Positions 1-12,663 of a DNA stretch of 46,041 nt are shown here, in pieces. This stretch comes from Candidatus Omnitrophota bacterium. GTDB lineage: Bacteria > Omnitrophota > Gorgyraeia > Gygaellales > Profunditerraquicolaceae. The position numbers and the translations under genes were made by a program. The stretch spans positions 1 through 46,041 of the forward strand of contig JAMWCL010000006.1 in assembly GCA_023819035.1 (NCBI GenBank), given 5' to 3'. The notes under the pieces are model-generated. The model did no database searches and was not told the DNA's origin. It worked only from the letters and a program-made list of their open reading frames with translations. Every line of letters begins with the position of its first letter. Position 1 is the stretch's first letter.

Positions 1-19
1 TTTTTATCCTTACATACAT
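1..19 (-). CDS. 5' end of a truncated CDS (MYVRIK...) running off the left edge
   Basis: ATG at 19-17 on minus strand, AGGAGG Shine-Dalgarno at 30-25, consensus promoter upstream; only about 6 codons visible. Confidence 0.5.
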
Positions 20-47
20 TATTTCCTCCTTTTCGTTGCACAATAAA

Positions 48-76
48 ATTATAATAAATTTATATTTATTTGTCAA
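48..76 (-). promoter_or_regulatory. Sigma70-type promoter TTGACA-N17-TATAAT, minus strand
   Basis: TGTCAA at 71-76 and ATTATA at 48-53 on plus (TTGACA / TATAAT on minus), 17-nt spacer. Confidence 0.75.
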
Positions 77-110
77 GATATTTCTTTTAAATATTGCACA
101 ACAAATTAGA

Positions 111-139
111 CAAAAAATAATCCTCTCCCGACGAGAGGG
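111..139 (-). terminator. Putative intrinsic terminator downstream of rsmI
   Basis: CCTCTC/GAGAGG hairpin (122-127 with 133-138) followed on minus strand by ATTATTTTTTG. Confidence 0.5.
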
Positions 140-251
140 TATATCAAAATCCTATTTTTCTGTCAAAGTTCCGTTAAGAAAGGTGTTCCTGAGGAAAAAC
201 TAGATAGGCTCTGTTATTGACTGGCTTTTAAAAGAACGTGGATACCATTCT

Positions 252-905
252 TTATATCAGCACTACAAACTCTCCGCGGGGTCTTTTTTCTTTAAAAACC
301 TCTAAAAGCTGATCAGCATTACCACGCATAATCTCTTCGAATCTTTTGGTAAGTTCCCGACAACAGACAAGCTCTTTATCCTTAAAGATCTCATTAATAT
401 CCTTTAAGGTAGCAACTATCCGGTGAGAAGACTCATAAAAGACAATCGTCATATCTAAATCCGCCAACCTTTTAAGCTGGTTCCTGCGCGCCTGGGAATG
501 CCGGGGAAGAAAGCCTAAGAAGATAAATCTATGTGTAGGTTTTCCTGATAAAACCAAGGCATTAATCAAGGCGCAGGGTCCAGGAATAACCGTAATCTGG
601 ATATTATTTTTTATTGCTAGATTTATGAGATTATAACCCGGATCAAGTATGCCAGGGGTTCCCGCATCAGAGACCAAAGCAATATCCTTTCCTTCCTTTA
701 AAAGGCTAATTATATAACCTGCCTTTACAAATCGATTTTGTTGATAAAAGCTGGTGGTAGGGGTTTTAATTCCATAGTGGTCTAATAAAATCTTGGTATG
801 CCGGGTATCCTCACAGGCGATTAAATCTACATCCTTTAACACCTCGATTGCCCTTAAGGAGATATCCTTTAAATTACCGATGGGGGTAGCAACAATATAA
901 AGCAT
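252..905 (-). CDS. rsmI: 16S rRNA (cytidine-2'-O)-methyltransferase RsmI (short form)
   Basis: MLYIVATPIGNLKDIS..., ACEDTRHT, VSDAGTPGILDPG, IPGPCA motifs; start overlaps glmS stop. Confidence 0.93.
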   Translation of the reverse strand: MLYIVATPIGNLKDISLRAIEVLKDVDLIACEDTRHTKILLDHYGIKTPTTSFYQQNRFVKAGYIISLLKEGKDIALVSDAGTPGILDPGYNLINLAIKNNIQITVIPGPCALINALVLSGKPTHRFIFLGFLPRHSQARRNQLKRLADLDMTIVFYESSHRIVATLKDINEIFKDKELVCCRELTKRFEEIMRGNADQLLEVFKEKRPRGEFVVLI

Positions 906-2737
906 TATTCTACCGTTACAGACTTAGCTAAATTGCGGGGTTGGTCTACATCACAACCTCTTTTTACTGCAATATAATAAGCAAGCAGTTGTAATGGTAA
1001 AGCCACTAAAAGGGGTGAAAATAACTCCCAGCATCGCGGAATATAAATAACCTCAGAGACCTGTTCTTTAATTATCTGATCTGCCTCACTGGCAATAACA
1101 ATTATCTTACCTTTTCTTGCCTTGATCTCCTGAAGATTAGAAAGCATCTTATCGTATACCTTAGACTCTACTATAATACAGATAACCGTGCGGTACTCAT
1201 CAATTAAAGCAATTGGCCCGTGCTTCATCTCTCCGGCAGGATAACCTTCTGCCGGAATATAAGAGATCTCCTTTAATTTTAAGGCTCCCTCTAAGGCAGA
1301 GGCAAAATTTATATTTCTGGCTAAGTATAGAAAGGAACCAAAATGGGCATGTTTTCTCGCCAAAACCGCGATTTTTTCTTTATGTCTTAAGATTGATTCT
1401 TGTTTGTCAGGAATCTTCCTTAATTCCTCAAGATGCTCTTGGATCCTTTTTTCGGATAATCTTTCTCTTAATCCCGCAAGATAAAGACTGAATAGATAAA
1501 GGACCAAAAGCTGAGCGGTATAGGCCTTTGTAGAGGCAACACTAATTTCAGGACCCGCATGGGTATAGATTAATCCATCGGACTGCCGGGTTAAGGTTGA
1601 GCCTAGAACATTACAGATAGAAAGCACCGTTGCTTCCTCCTGCTTTGCCTGCCTTACACTGGCTAAGGTGTCCGCGGTCTCACCAGATTGACTTATCGCA
1701 ATCACTAAGGTATCCTTATTAATTATTGGGTTGCGATATCTAAATTCACTAGAGACCTCCACCTGGACCGGTATCCCGGATAAAGACTCTAAGGCATATT
1801 TACCTACCAACCCCGCGTGATAAGCGGTCCCGCAAGCCACAATATAAATATCTTTTATTCTTAAAAGTTGTGCGTCGGATATCCTTAATTCCTCAAAAAA
1901 TATCTTATTGTTGGCTATTCTTTGGTTTAAAATCCCCCTTAAAACCGTGGGTTGCTCACTAATTTCCTTTAACATAAAATGGGGGTAGCCCTGTTTCTGT
2001 GCCTCTTCAGTAGTCCAATCCACCTGGACAGGCTTTCTTTCGATAATCCTGCCGTCGAAATCCATAATCTTTATTCTTTCTTTTTCTAAAATAGCGATCT
2101 CTTTTTCCTCTAAAAGGATGATGTTTTTTGTATAATCTAAGATTGCCGGGATATCCGAGGCCAAGAAATTCTCCTGTTTACCTAACCCAATTACCAAAGG
2201 ACTCTGGAATCTTACACCAATTAGCTTATCCGGTTCTTTCTTTGAGATGACCCCAATAGCAAATGAACCCCTTAACAGCTTTACTGCCTTGCGTATCGCT
2301 TCTTCCAAGGATAATCTCTGATAAAAATCCTCAATCAGATGCACGATTACCTCAGAATCCGTTTCGCTGCAAAAGCGATGGCCTTCTTTAAGAAGCTTAT
2401 TTTTTAACTCTAGATAGTTCTCGATTATCCCATTATGCACAATAGCAATCTCATTATTACAATCTAGGTGGGGATGGGCATTTACCTGATTTGGTTGACC
2501 ATGGGTTGCCCAGCGATTATGAAAGATCCCAAGATTACCTACCAGGGGTCTTTTTTTTAATAAGGCCTCTAAATCCTTTACCTTACCTTTGAGTTTCCTC
2601 ACCGAAAGATCCCTTCTCCTCTCGGAATATATACATCCCCCACAAGAATCGTATCCCCGGTATTCAAGGCGTCTTAACCCATTTAAAAGAATAGGTTGCG
2701 CTTGTTTCTCGCCGATATAGCCAATAATCCCGCACAT
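905..2737 (-). CDS. glmS: Glutamine--fructose-6-phosphate aminotransferase
   Basis: MCGIIGYIG N-terminus (catalytic Cys2), SIS domains, C-terminal DQPRNLAKSVTVE. ORF-track start at 2785 lies inside the tRNA, so start revised to 2737. Confidence 0.96.
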   Translation of the reverse strand: MCGIIGYIGEKQAQPILLNGLRRLEYRGYDSCGGCIYSERRRDLSVRKLKGKVKDLEALLKKRPLVGNLGIFHNRWATHGQPNQVNAHPHLDCNNEIAIVHNGIIENYLELKNKLLKEGHRFCSETDSEVIVHLIEDFYQRLSLEEAIRKAVKLLRGSFAIGVISKKEPDKLIGVRFQSPLVIGLGKQENFLASDIPAILDYTKNIILLEEKEIAILEKERIKIMDFDGRIIERKPVQVDWTTEEAQKQGYPHFMLKEISEQPTVLRGILNQRIANNKIFFEELRISDAQLLRIKDIYIVACGTAYHAGLVGKYALESLSGIPVQVEVSSEFRYRNPIINKDTLVIAISQSGETADTLASVRQAKQEEATVLSICNVLGSTLTRQSDGLIYTHAGPEISVASTKAYTAQLLVLYLFSLYLAGLRERLSEKRIQEHLEELRKIPDKQESILRHKEKIAVLARKHAHFGSFLYLARNINFASALEGALKLKEISYIPAEGYPAGEMKHGPIALIDEYRTVICIIVESKVYDKMLSNLQEIKARKGKIIVIASEADQIIKEQVSEVIYIPRCWELFSPLLVALPLQLLAYYIAVKRGCDVDQPRNLAKSVTVE

Positions 2738-2755
2738 ATATAGTATAAAAATAAA

Positions 2756-2830
2756 TGACCCTGACGGGATTTGAACCCGTGTCAAGGGCTCGAAAGGCCC
2801 TTGTCCTAGACCAGGCTAGACGACAGGGTC
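2756..2830 (-). tRNA. tRNA-Glu (anticodon TTC)
   Basis: Cloverleaf on minus strand: acceptor GACCCTG/CAGGGTC, anticodon stem AGGGC/GCCCT with loop CTTTCGA, T-arm ACGGG-TTCAAAT-CCCGT; CCA not encoded. Confidence 0.95.
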
Positions 2831-2839
2831 AAAGCTTTT

Positions 2840-5269
2840 TTATTCTTCTTTAACCACCAAAGCTACAGAAGCCACCCGGTCCTTAGGCTGCAATTTAATT
2901 AATCTTACCCCCTGGCTGACTCTTCCAGTTAGACGAATATCCTTTACTGCACAGCGGAGAAACATACCATTCTGGGTAATCGCCATCAATTCATCGCTAT
3001 CAGTAACCGCTTTTAAATTCACCGCAGGACCGTTTTTCTCCGTAACCTTTATGTTAATAATCCCCTTACCTCCGCGACTGGTTAAGCGATACTGCTTTAT
3101 GGGTGTGCGTTTGGCAAACCCTCGTTCAGTCACGGTTAATATCGTAGAATCCTTCTGGGCTACAACCATATCGATTACCTCATCATTCTTTTTTAAGGTA
3201 ATTGCCCGCACTCCGGCTGCAGTTCTTCCCATATCTCTCACTACCGTCTCTGAGAATCTTATCGCCTTACCCAGACGCGTACCAATAATCAACTCCTGCT
3301 TTCCATCGGTAAGCTCCGCACTAATCAGTTCGTCATCTTTGTCCAGAGTTATCCCGATGATCCCCGCTTTGCGCGGATTACTATAAGCATCTAACCTTGT
3401 CTTTTTAATCCTTCCTTTGCGGGTAACCATTACTAAATATCTATCCGCAGAGAATTCCTTTATAGGAATAGTAGAGCTTATCTTCGCTCCCGGCTCTATC
3501 TGAATAAGATTAATGATCGGCTTCCCCTTAGCAGAACGAGCTGCCTGGGGGATCTCATAGACCTTCAGCCAATGGACCTTACCTTTATCAGTAAAGATCA
3601 ATAAATAATCCTTAGTAGAGGCAACAAAGAGGTGTTCAATAAAATCCTCCTCCTTAAGCTCTGCTCCGGTTACCCCTACCCCACCGCGTTTTTGCTTTCG
3701 ATAAGCACTTACGGGTAAGCGTTTAATATAACCATTGTGACTAATCGTTACCACTACATCCTCTTCGGCAATCAGATCCTCGATCTCTAACTCCTCTACC
3801 TCCGCCACAATCTCAGTTCTGCGTTCATCCCCATATTTTTTCTTTAGATTCTGAAGCTCTTCCTTAATGATTGCCTCGATCCTCTTCTCCGAGGCAAGGA
3901 TGGCTTTGCATGACTCAATCTTTTTTAACAGCTCTAAATACTCCGCATCGATCTTATCCCGTTCTAAAGCAGTCAGGCGCTGAAGCTGCATCTCTAAGAT
4001 CGCCTGTGCTTGCACCTGAGTCAACTCGAATTCCTTCATTAGATTGTCTTTGGCACTTTCTGTATTCTTGGAGGTCTTTATTATCTTAATAATTCGATCG
4101 ATATGTTTTAAGGCGATCTTTAATCCCTCTAAGATATGGGCGCGCTTTAAGGCTTTATCTAATTCAAACTGCGTTCTCCTCCTAATGATCGTCTTGCGAT
4201 GCTGGATATAACTTTCTAAGATCTGGCGGAGATTTAAAATCCTTGGTCGATTGTCTACCAGAGCAAGCATAATTACCCCAAAGGTTGTTTCCAGTTGTGT
4301 ATGTTTAAAAAGCTGATTTAAAACAATCTGGGGTTCGATATCCCGTTTTAACTCAATCGCAATGCGCATTCCTTCTTTATCCGATTCATCGCGGATATCA
4401 GAGATCCCTTCTATCTTTTTATCATTTACTAATGAGGCGATCGATTCAATCAGGTTTGATTTCTGGGCCTGATAGGGGATCTCGGTAATCACAATCATGT
4501 CCCTTCCGCTTTTTAGATGCTCGATATTTGCCCGTGCCCTTACTGTAAGCTTCCCTTTCCCAGTAAGATAAGCCTCTTTTATCCCTTCCTTACCACAGAT
4601 GATTCCTCCGGTAGGAAAATCCGGTCCTTTTAAATAACGCATAAGATCCTTAACCTCTGCTTTGGGGTTATCTAAAAAATAGATAATTGCATCCGCTACC
4701 TCATTTAAATTATGTGGAGGGATATTAGTAGCCATGCCCACCGCAATTCCACTTGAGCCATTGAGTAAAAGGTTAGGTAGGACCGCGGGTAAGATTAAGG
4801 GTTCTTTTAAAGAGGCATCGAAGTTAGAAACAAAATTTACAGTATCCTTATCAATATCTAAGAGCATCTCTCCCGCAATACGGGATAAACGACATTCGGT
4901 ATATCGCATGGCCGCAGGAGCATCACCGTCCACTGAACCAAAGTTTCCCTGTCCATCAATTAAGGGATAACGTAGGGAAAAATCCTGGGCTAACCTCACT
5001 AAGGCATCATAGACCGCGACATCTCCATGGGGATGATATTTACCCAGCACCTCACCCGTAACCCGGGCACATTTCTTATAAGGCTTATCATGCTCAAGAT
5101 TCAGCTCCTTCATTGCATACAAGATCCTTCTCTGCACAGGCTTTAGCCCATCCCTTACATCCGGAAGCGCCCTGCCTACAATTACACTCATCGCATAAGT
5201 AAGATAAGAATCCTTTACCTCTTCTTCAATATAAACCGGAATTATCTTTTCGTTACGGGTATACATCAT
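2840..5269 (-). CDS. gyrA: DNA gyrase subunit A
   Basis: [54 protein letters not shown], GyrA C-terminal repeats. Confidence 0.97.
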   Translation of the reverse strand: MMYTRNEKIIPVYIEEEVKDSYLTYAMSVIVGRALPDVRDGLKPVQRRILYAMKELNLEHDKPYKKCARVTGEVLGKYHPHGDVAVYDALVRLAQDFSLRYPLIDGQGNFGSVDGDAPAAMRYTECRLSRIAGEMLLDIDKDTVNFVSNFDASLKEPLILPAVLPNLLLNGSSGIAVGMATNIPPHNLNEVADAIIYFLDNPKAEVKDLMRYLKGPDFPTGGIICGKEGIKEAYLTGKGKLTVRARANIEHLKSGRDMIVITEIPYQAQKSNLIESIASLVNDKKIEGISDIRDESDKEGMRIAIELKRDIEPQIVLNQLFKHTQLETTFGVIMLALVDNRPRILNLRQILESYIQHRKTIIRRRTQFELDKALKRAHILEGLKIALKHIDRIIKIIKTSKNTESAKDNLMKEFELTQVQAQAILEMQLQRLTALERDKIDAEYLELLKKIESCKAILASEKRIEAIIKEELQNLKKKYGDERRTEIVAEVEELEIEDLIAEEDVVVTISHNGYIKRLPVSAYRKQKRGGVGVTGAELKEEDFIEHLFVASTKDYLLIFTDKGKVHWLKVYEIPQAARSAKGKPIINLIQIEPGAKISSTIPIKEFSADRYLVMVTRKGRIKKTRLDAYSNPRKAGIIGITLDKDDELISAELTDGKQELIIGTRLGKAIRFSETVVRDMGRTAAGVRAITLKKNDEVIDMVVAQKDSTILTVTERGFAKRTPIKQYRLTSRGGKGIINIKVTEKNGPAVNLKAVTDSDELMAITQNGMFLRCAVKDIRLTGRVSQGVRLIKLQPKDRVASVALVVKEE

Positions 5270-5279
5270 TTTGCATTAA

Positions 5280-8037
<2,758 letters not shown>

Positions 8038-8042
8038 AGGTT

Positions 8043-9134
8043 CTAACCTAAACGCATGGGTAAAACAATATAGAGATAATTCTTAAGCCTTATTACGCCA
8101 GGTTTCTCTGGATCGGTTAATTCAAATTCTATCTGTTCGTCGGAAAGATTTTTTAAGACATCGATTAAATAATTCGGATTAAAACCAATCAGCAATTCCT
8201 TCCCAGAATATTCCACCACTAATTCTTCGCGCGATTCCCCGATATCAGGGGTAGATTTAGAAACCACCAGTTTATTCTTAAATAATTCCAACCTTACCGC
8301 CTGATAATCCGGGGTAGCCAGTAACGCCGCTCTTCTAATTGCTAAAAGAAATGCCTCTCGATTAACCTTCATCCTTAATTCCGAAACCGGCGGGATTACC
8401 TGTTGATAATCAGGAAATTCTCCTTCAATAAGTCGGGAGATAATACTTATCCCATCTAAATCAAAAAGCACTTGATTGGTTCCTAAAACTAAGGATAATT
8501 GCCCTTCTTCTTTTAAATTGCGATTCAACTCATGGATAGTTTTAATAGGTACAATAATATTAATCTCCTTTTCTATATATTCTTTTAAGGGGTTTTCTAT
8601 AATTGCCAAGCGCTTACCATCAGTGGCCACCAAGGTTAATTTATTCCCCAAAATCCTAAAAAGAATTCCATTAAGAATATACCGTGTCTCATCATAGGAA
8701 ACCGCAAAAGAAGTAAGCGCAAACATTTGTTTAAGTAAACCCTGTTCTAAGATAATTGTTTGTTTATCTTGAAATTGTGGTAAATGCGGGAATTCCTCTT
8801 TGTTTAACCCAATTAATTTAAACTGGCAAAGTCCACTTTCAATATTTATTAGATTATTTTTTTTAATATTTATCTGGATCTGTTCTTCGGGTAGATCTTT
8901 TATAATATCCCCAAATCTTTTTGCCGGAACAGTGATTGCCCCTTGTTCCTGAATATCCACATCCATTTCACAAGTAATTCCAATATCCAAATCAGTAGTG
9001 GTTAGTCTAAGTTTATCATGATGAGTTTCTAATAAAATATGCGAGAGTATAGGTAAGGTGCTTCTTAAACTGATAATATTTTGGACTACCTGGATTGCCT
9101 TTATTAAATCTTGTTTATTAGTTTTAAACTTCAT
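8043..9134 (-). CDS. dnaN: DNA polymerase III beta sliding clamp
   Basis: MKFKTNKQDLIKAIQVVQNIISLRSTLPILSHILLE..., C-terminal YIVLPMRLG. Confidence 0.95.
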   Translation of the reverse strand: MKFKTNKQDLIKAIQVVQNIISLRSTLPILSHILLETHHDKLRLTTTDLDIGITCEMDVDIQEQGAITVPAKRFGDIIKDLPEEQIQINIKKNNLINIESGLCQFKLIGLNKEEFPHLPQFQDKQTIILEQGLLKQMFALTSFAVSYDETRYILNGILFRILGNKLTLVATDGKRLAIIENPLKEYIEKEINIIVPIKTIHELNRNLKEEGQLSLVLGTNQVLFDLDGISIISRLIEGEFPDYQQVIPPVSELRMKVNREAFLLAIRRAALLATPDYQAVRLELFKNKLVVSKSTPDIGESREELVVEYSGKELLIGFNPNYLIDVLKNLSDEQIEFELTDPEKPGVIRLKNYLYIVLPMRLG

Positions 9135-9259
9135 TAGACCTCCTATTATTTTTTAATTATTAATTTAATATTTAATAGAAATAATAAGTTTTGTGTATAT
9201 TTAAAAATATTATCTAACTTTTAAATTTTAAAGTAGTTAATAAAATATAAAACAATGAA

Positions 9260-10612
9260 TTATTGTTTAATAAGTTGTGTAATTTTGTCTATTTTTTCTT
9301 TTAAATCCAAGTTATTTAAAACCACTTTTTTTATTTTATTATAAGAATGTATTATGGTTGTATGGTCTTTGCCTCCAAAAAATTTACTTATCTCAGGAAA
9401 AGATAAATTAGTTAACTCCCTGATTAAATACATTGCTATCTGTCTGGGTAAAACAATATTTTTGTTGCGTTTTTTGGTTTTTAAATCTTGTAAGGATAAA
9501 CCAAACTCCTCTGCAACACAACGTTGAATAAACTCCACCCCTACTACTTTTTTAGATTCCTTTAGTAAATCCTTTAAAACCTCCTTGGCTAAATCCAAGG
9601 TAATAGGTTTTTCTTCTAATAATGAATAAGCAATTACACGGATTAAAGCTCCCTCTAACTCCCGAATATTTGTTTTAATTAACTGGGCGATAAAAAATAT
9701 TACCTCATCAGGAACGTTTACGGGTTCTCTTTCAATCTTTTTCTTTAAGATGGCTATACGGGTCTCTAAATCTGGAGGTTGAATATCGCAGGTTAAACCC
9801 CAGCTAAAACGCGAAACGAGCCTTTCTTGAAGATTGGCGATCTCTTTGGGTGAACGATCTGAAGAGATAATTATTTGTTTATGTGCATCGTATAAAACAT
9901 TAAAGGTATGAAAGAATTCCTCTTGGGTAGACTCTTTACCGGCAATGAAATGGATATCGTCGATTACCAATACATCAACATTTCTGTATTTTTGTCGGAA
10001 TCCGGCGGTACAACGATGTTGAATAGCCTCAATGAGTTCATTAGTAAATCTTTCCGATGGGATATAACAGATCTTAAATTCAGAGGGGTGTTTATTTCTA
10101 ATATAATGACAGATGGCCTGCATTAAATGGGTTTTTCCTAAACCTACCCCTCCATAGATAAATAAGGGATTATATTGCCTTGCTGGAGATTCTGCTACTG
10201 CTAAAGAATAAGCATAGGCGTGGCGATTAGAAGGTCCCACTACGAAGTTTTCAAAGGTATAACGGGGGTTTAGGGTTGAACCCATTAAAAGAAAGGAGCT
10301 CTTGCTTTTGTTTAAATCTATAGAAACTCCGGCCTGGGAATCTAAATCCACCTGAGCCTTGCTTTTTAAGGAAAGATTTATGGGTTCTGAAGAGTATTGC
10401 TTTAGGGCCTCATTAAAGAGCCCTTTGTAATGGGTGTTTATCCATTCACAGAAGAATTTATCCGGCGCTTCCAGGATAAGCAAATCCTCTCCTTCTTGTT
10501 TGGGAGATAATGGAAGAACCCAGGTTTGGTAAGCCATCTCTCCCAATCTTTGTCTTAGATAATCTTGAATCCTTTCCCAGGCTTTAAGAAGGTCATGTGT
10601 CATTTTATTCAC
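9260..10612 (-). CDS. dnaA: Chromosomal replication initiator DnaA (GTG 10612 or ATG 10603 start)
   Basis: GGVGLGKTHLMQAI, DVLVIDDIHFIAGKE, LVSRFSWGL, GGKDHTTIIHSYNKI. Confidence 0.97.
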   Translation of the reverse strand: MNKMTHDLLKAWERIQDYLRQRLGEMAYQTWVLPLSPKQEGEDLLILEAPDKFFCEWINTHYKGLFNEALKQYSSEPINLSLKSKAQVDLDSQAGVSIDLNKSKSSFLLMGSTLNPRYTFENFVVGPSNRHAYAYSLAVAESPARQYNPLFIYGGVGLGKTHLMQAICHYIRNKHPSEFKICYIPSERFTNELIEAIQHRCTAGFRQKYRNVDVLVIDDIHFIAGKESTQEEFFHTFNVLYDAHKQIIISSDRSPKEIANLQERLVSRFSWGLTCDIQPPDLETRIAILKKKIEREPVNVPDEVIFFIAQLIKTNIRELEGALIRVIAYSLLEEKPITLDLAKEVLKDLLKESKKVVGVEFIQRCVAEEFGLSLQDLKTKKRNKNIVLPRQIAMYLIRELTNLSFPEISKFFGGKDHTTIIHSYNKIKKVVLNNLDLKEKIDKITQLIKQ

Positions 10613-10646
10613 AGTTTATTCACAAAGGGGATAAATCTGTGGAAAT
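10605..10646. promoter_or_regulatory. Candidate DnaA-box cluster (probable oriC core / dnaA autoregulation)
   Basis: TTATTCACA at 10605-10613 and 10616-10624; TGTGGAAAT at 10638-10646 (reverse orientation). Confidence 0.65.
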
Positions 10647-10655
10647 CTCGAGTGT

Positions 10656-10684
10656 ATTATACCAGGATTAAATACCTGTTGCAA
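10656..10684 (-). promoter_or_regulatory. dnaA promoter TTGCAA-N17-TATAAT
   Basis: On minus strand TTGCAA (10684-10679), 17-nt spacer, TATAAT (10661-10656). Confidence 0.6.
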
Positions 10685-10742
10685 GTGCAAAATAGTATAA
10701 CATAATTTCTGGTCTGGTCAATAAAAAATAATACAAAAAGGT

Positions 10743-10770
10743 TTGACGTAAATTTTTTTTATGATATAAT
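10743..10770 (+). promoter_or_regulatory. rpmH promoter TTGACG-N16-TATAAT
   Basis: TTGACG 10743-10748 and TATAAT 10765-10770. Confidence 0.65.
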
Positions 10771-10796
10771 AAAAAATTCAATTATGAAGAGAAAAG

Positions 10797-10934
10797 ATGA
10801 AAAAGGGATTTAAGACGCCAACCAATATAATCGCTAAGCGTAGACACGGATTCCGATGGAGAATGAGAACAAAAGCAGGAAGGGATTGCCTCCGCCGCAG
10901 ACGGAGAAAAAAAAGATACAAGCTTTCAATCTGA
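10797..10934 (+). CDS. rpmH: 50S ribosomal protein L34
   Basis: Manual translation MKKGFKTPTNIIAKRRHGFRWRMRTKAGRDCLRRRRRKKRYKLSI; not in ORF track. Confidence 0.9.
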   Translation: MKKGFKTPTNIIAKRRHGFRWRMRTKAGRDCLRRRRRKKRYKLSI

Positions 10935-11149
10935 TGTTGAAGGGTTTAGTCATCTTTCTGCTTACGCTATATCAGGTATCTATTAGTAAAATAATGCCTG
11001 GGGTCTGTCGATTTTATCCCAGTTGCTCTGAATATAGCAAGCAGGCAATCTTAAGATATGGATGTCTAAGAGGAATCTTTTTGGGGTTAAAAAGATTACT
11101 TAATTGCCAGCCTTTTTCAAAAAAGTTCGGATACGATCCTTTGTCTTAA
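10934..11149 (+). CDS. yidD: Membrane protein insertion efficiency factor YidD
   Basis: MLKGLVIFLLTLYQVSISKIMPGVCRFYPSCSEYSKQAI; TGATG overlap with rpmH stop; first 26 residues of the track ORF are out-of-frame rpmH. Confidence 0.92.
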   Translation: MLKGLVIFLLTLYQVSISKIMPGVCRFYPSCSEYSKQAILRYGCLRGIFLGLKRLLNCQPFSKKFGYDPLS

Positions 11150-11154
11150 TCTTT

Positions 11155-12663
11155 ATGGAAAGAAGACTTTTGTTGGCTTTGGGGTTATCTTTACTGGTAA
11201 TCTCTCTTTGGTCGGTACTGCTTCAGAAGCTCTCTCCTGTACCCTCTGCTCCCCAAGGAGTAATTCAACCTAACTCTTTAGATTTCAAAGACTTAGAGAA
11301 AGAATCCCCTCCCTCCTCCGCTTATATTTATACCACTGAGGACTATCAGATCCATTTTTTTGAAGAGCAAGGGGCAATCAAGGAGATAATCTTTAATAAA
11401 TATAAGAATTATCGCTTCTTTTTAAACGAGGCCTTTTCTTTAGCGATGAAGGAGCTTCTTTTTAAATTGGATTCCTCTGTCTCAGAGAAGACCCCTACCT
11501 TTCTTTACCAGGATGAAGAAAAAAGGATTACTAAGAGATTTATCCCGGGTTATCCGGATTATCTTCTGGGATTAGAGTTAGGAGTAAGGAATCTTTCTGG
11601 GCAGACCCTGGTTTTAGATTTACCCTTGGTTTTGGGAGTTTTTAATCTTAATCTACCTGTACAAAAGCGGGGTTTTCAAGAGATATATTTGCAGGGAAAA
11701 CAGAGGGATATTCGTATCAGCTTTCCCCGCAAGGAGATCTATTTACCCCAGGTAAGCTTTGTAGGATGGCGCGATAGATATTTTTGTCTCATTGTTAGCT
11801 TAGAAAATCCTCCTGAGGAGTATGCGGGATTTATTAAAAAAAGCCCAGCTAAAGAATTTAAGATGGGGATGGAAATAAAGAGGATTATGCTTAAACCCCA
11901 GCAAGAAATCCTGTTTAAATTTCGTATCTATTTGGGACCACAAGATTTAAAGATTTTAGAAAAAATAGAACCCGCCTGGTCGGTGCTTGTACATTATGGC
12001 TTCTTTGATCCTTTAACCAAGATATTATTAAAGGTATTAGGATTTTTCTATAGGATAGTAAAAAACTGGGGTATAGCCATCGTTCTCCTCAGCCTTCTGA
12101 TCTATTTAGTCCTTTTCCCATTAAGTTTAAAACAGATGCGCGCAATAAAAGAAATGACGGTCTTACAGCCAAAAATAGAAGAGTTAAGATTACTTTATAA
12201 AGATAATCCGCAAAGATTACACAAGGAAATGATGGAATTGTATCGGAAATATAAGATTAATCCTTTAGGAGGTTGCCTTCCCCTTATTTTACAGATGCCG
12301 GTTTTTCTGGCTCTTTATCAGGGTTTAACCCGCTCCATTGCTTTAAAAGAGGGTTCGTTTTTGTGGATAAAGGATCTCTCTGAGCCGGATAGATTATTTA
12401 TTTTACATACTGGCTTACCTATTATCGGAAAAGAGATTAATCTCTTGCCCATTTTATTTATCATCACCATCTTTATTCAACAGAAGCTCTCCATCCTCTC
12501 TACCGGAGTAGGACCAAAAGAAGAACAAAGATTGATGAGCATTTTCTTTACCATTTTCTTAGGAATAGTCTTTTATCATCTTCCTTCCGGATTAGTTTTA
12601 TACTGGTTCATTAATAACCTCTTAATGTTAATCTTTCATTTGCGCTTTAGAGGTTTAAGATGA
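11155..12663 (+). CDS. yidC: Membrane protein insertase YidC
   Basis: N-terminal TM, KNWGIAIVLLSLLIYLVLFPLSLKQMRAIKEM, NPLGGCLPLILQMPVFLALYQ; start revised to MERRLLL. Confidence 0.95.
   Translation: MERRLLLALGLSLLVISLWSVLLQKLSPVPSAPQGVIQPNSLDFKDLEKESPPSSAYIYTTEDYQIHFFEEQGAIKEIIFNKYKNYRFFLNEAFSLAMKELLFKLDSSVSEKTPTFLYQDEEKRITKRFIPGYPDYLLGLELGVRNLSGQTLVLDLPLVLGVFNLNLPVQKRGFQEIYLQGKQRDIRISFPRKEIYLPQVSFVGWRDRYFCLIVSLENPPEEYAGFIKKSPAKEFKMGMEIKRIMLKPQQEILFKFRIYLGPQDLKILEKIEPAWSVLVHYGFFDPLTKILLKVLGFFYRIVKNWGIAIVLLSLLIYLVLFPLSLKQMRAIKEMTVLQPKIEELRLLYKDNPQRLHKEMMELYRKYKINPLGGCLPLILQMPVFLALYQGLTRSIALKEGSFLWIKDLSEPDRLFILHTGLPIIGKEINLLPILFIITIFIQQKLSILSTGVGPKEEQRLMSIFFTIFLGIVFYHLPSGLVLYWFINNLLMLIFHLRFRGLR

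Noticed and set aside
140-250. Possible decayed coding fragment (KILFFCQSSVKKGVPEEKLDRLCY* / DWLLKERGYHSLYQHY)
   Set aside because: Short, needs a frameshift, and no family recognised
1213-1491. Plus-strand ORF within glmS
   Set aside because: Antisense shadow of a well-conserved gene; low-complexity composition and no family resemblance
3051-4970. Plus-strand ORFs inside gyrA (3051, 3871, 4734)
   Set aside because: Shadow ORFs opposite gyrA coding sequence
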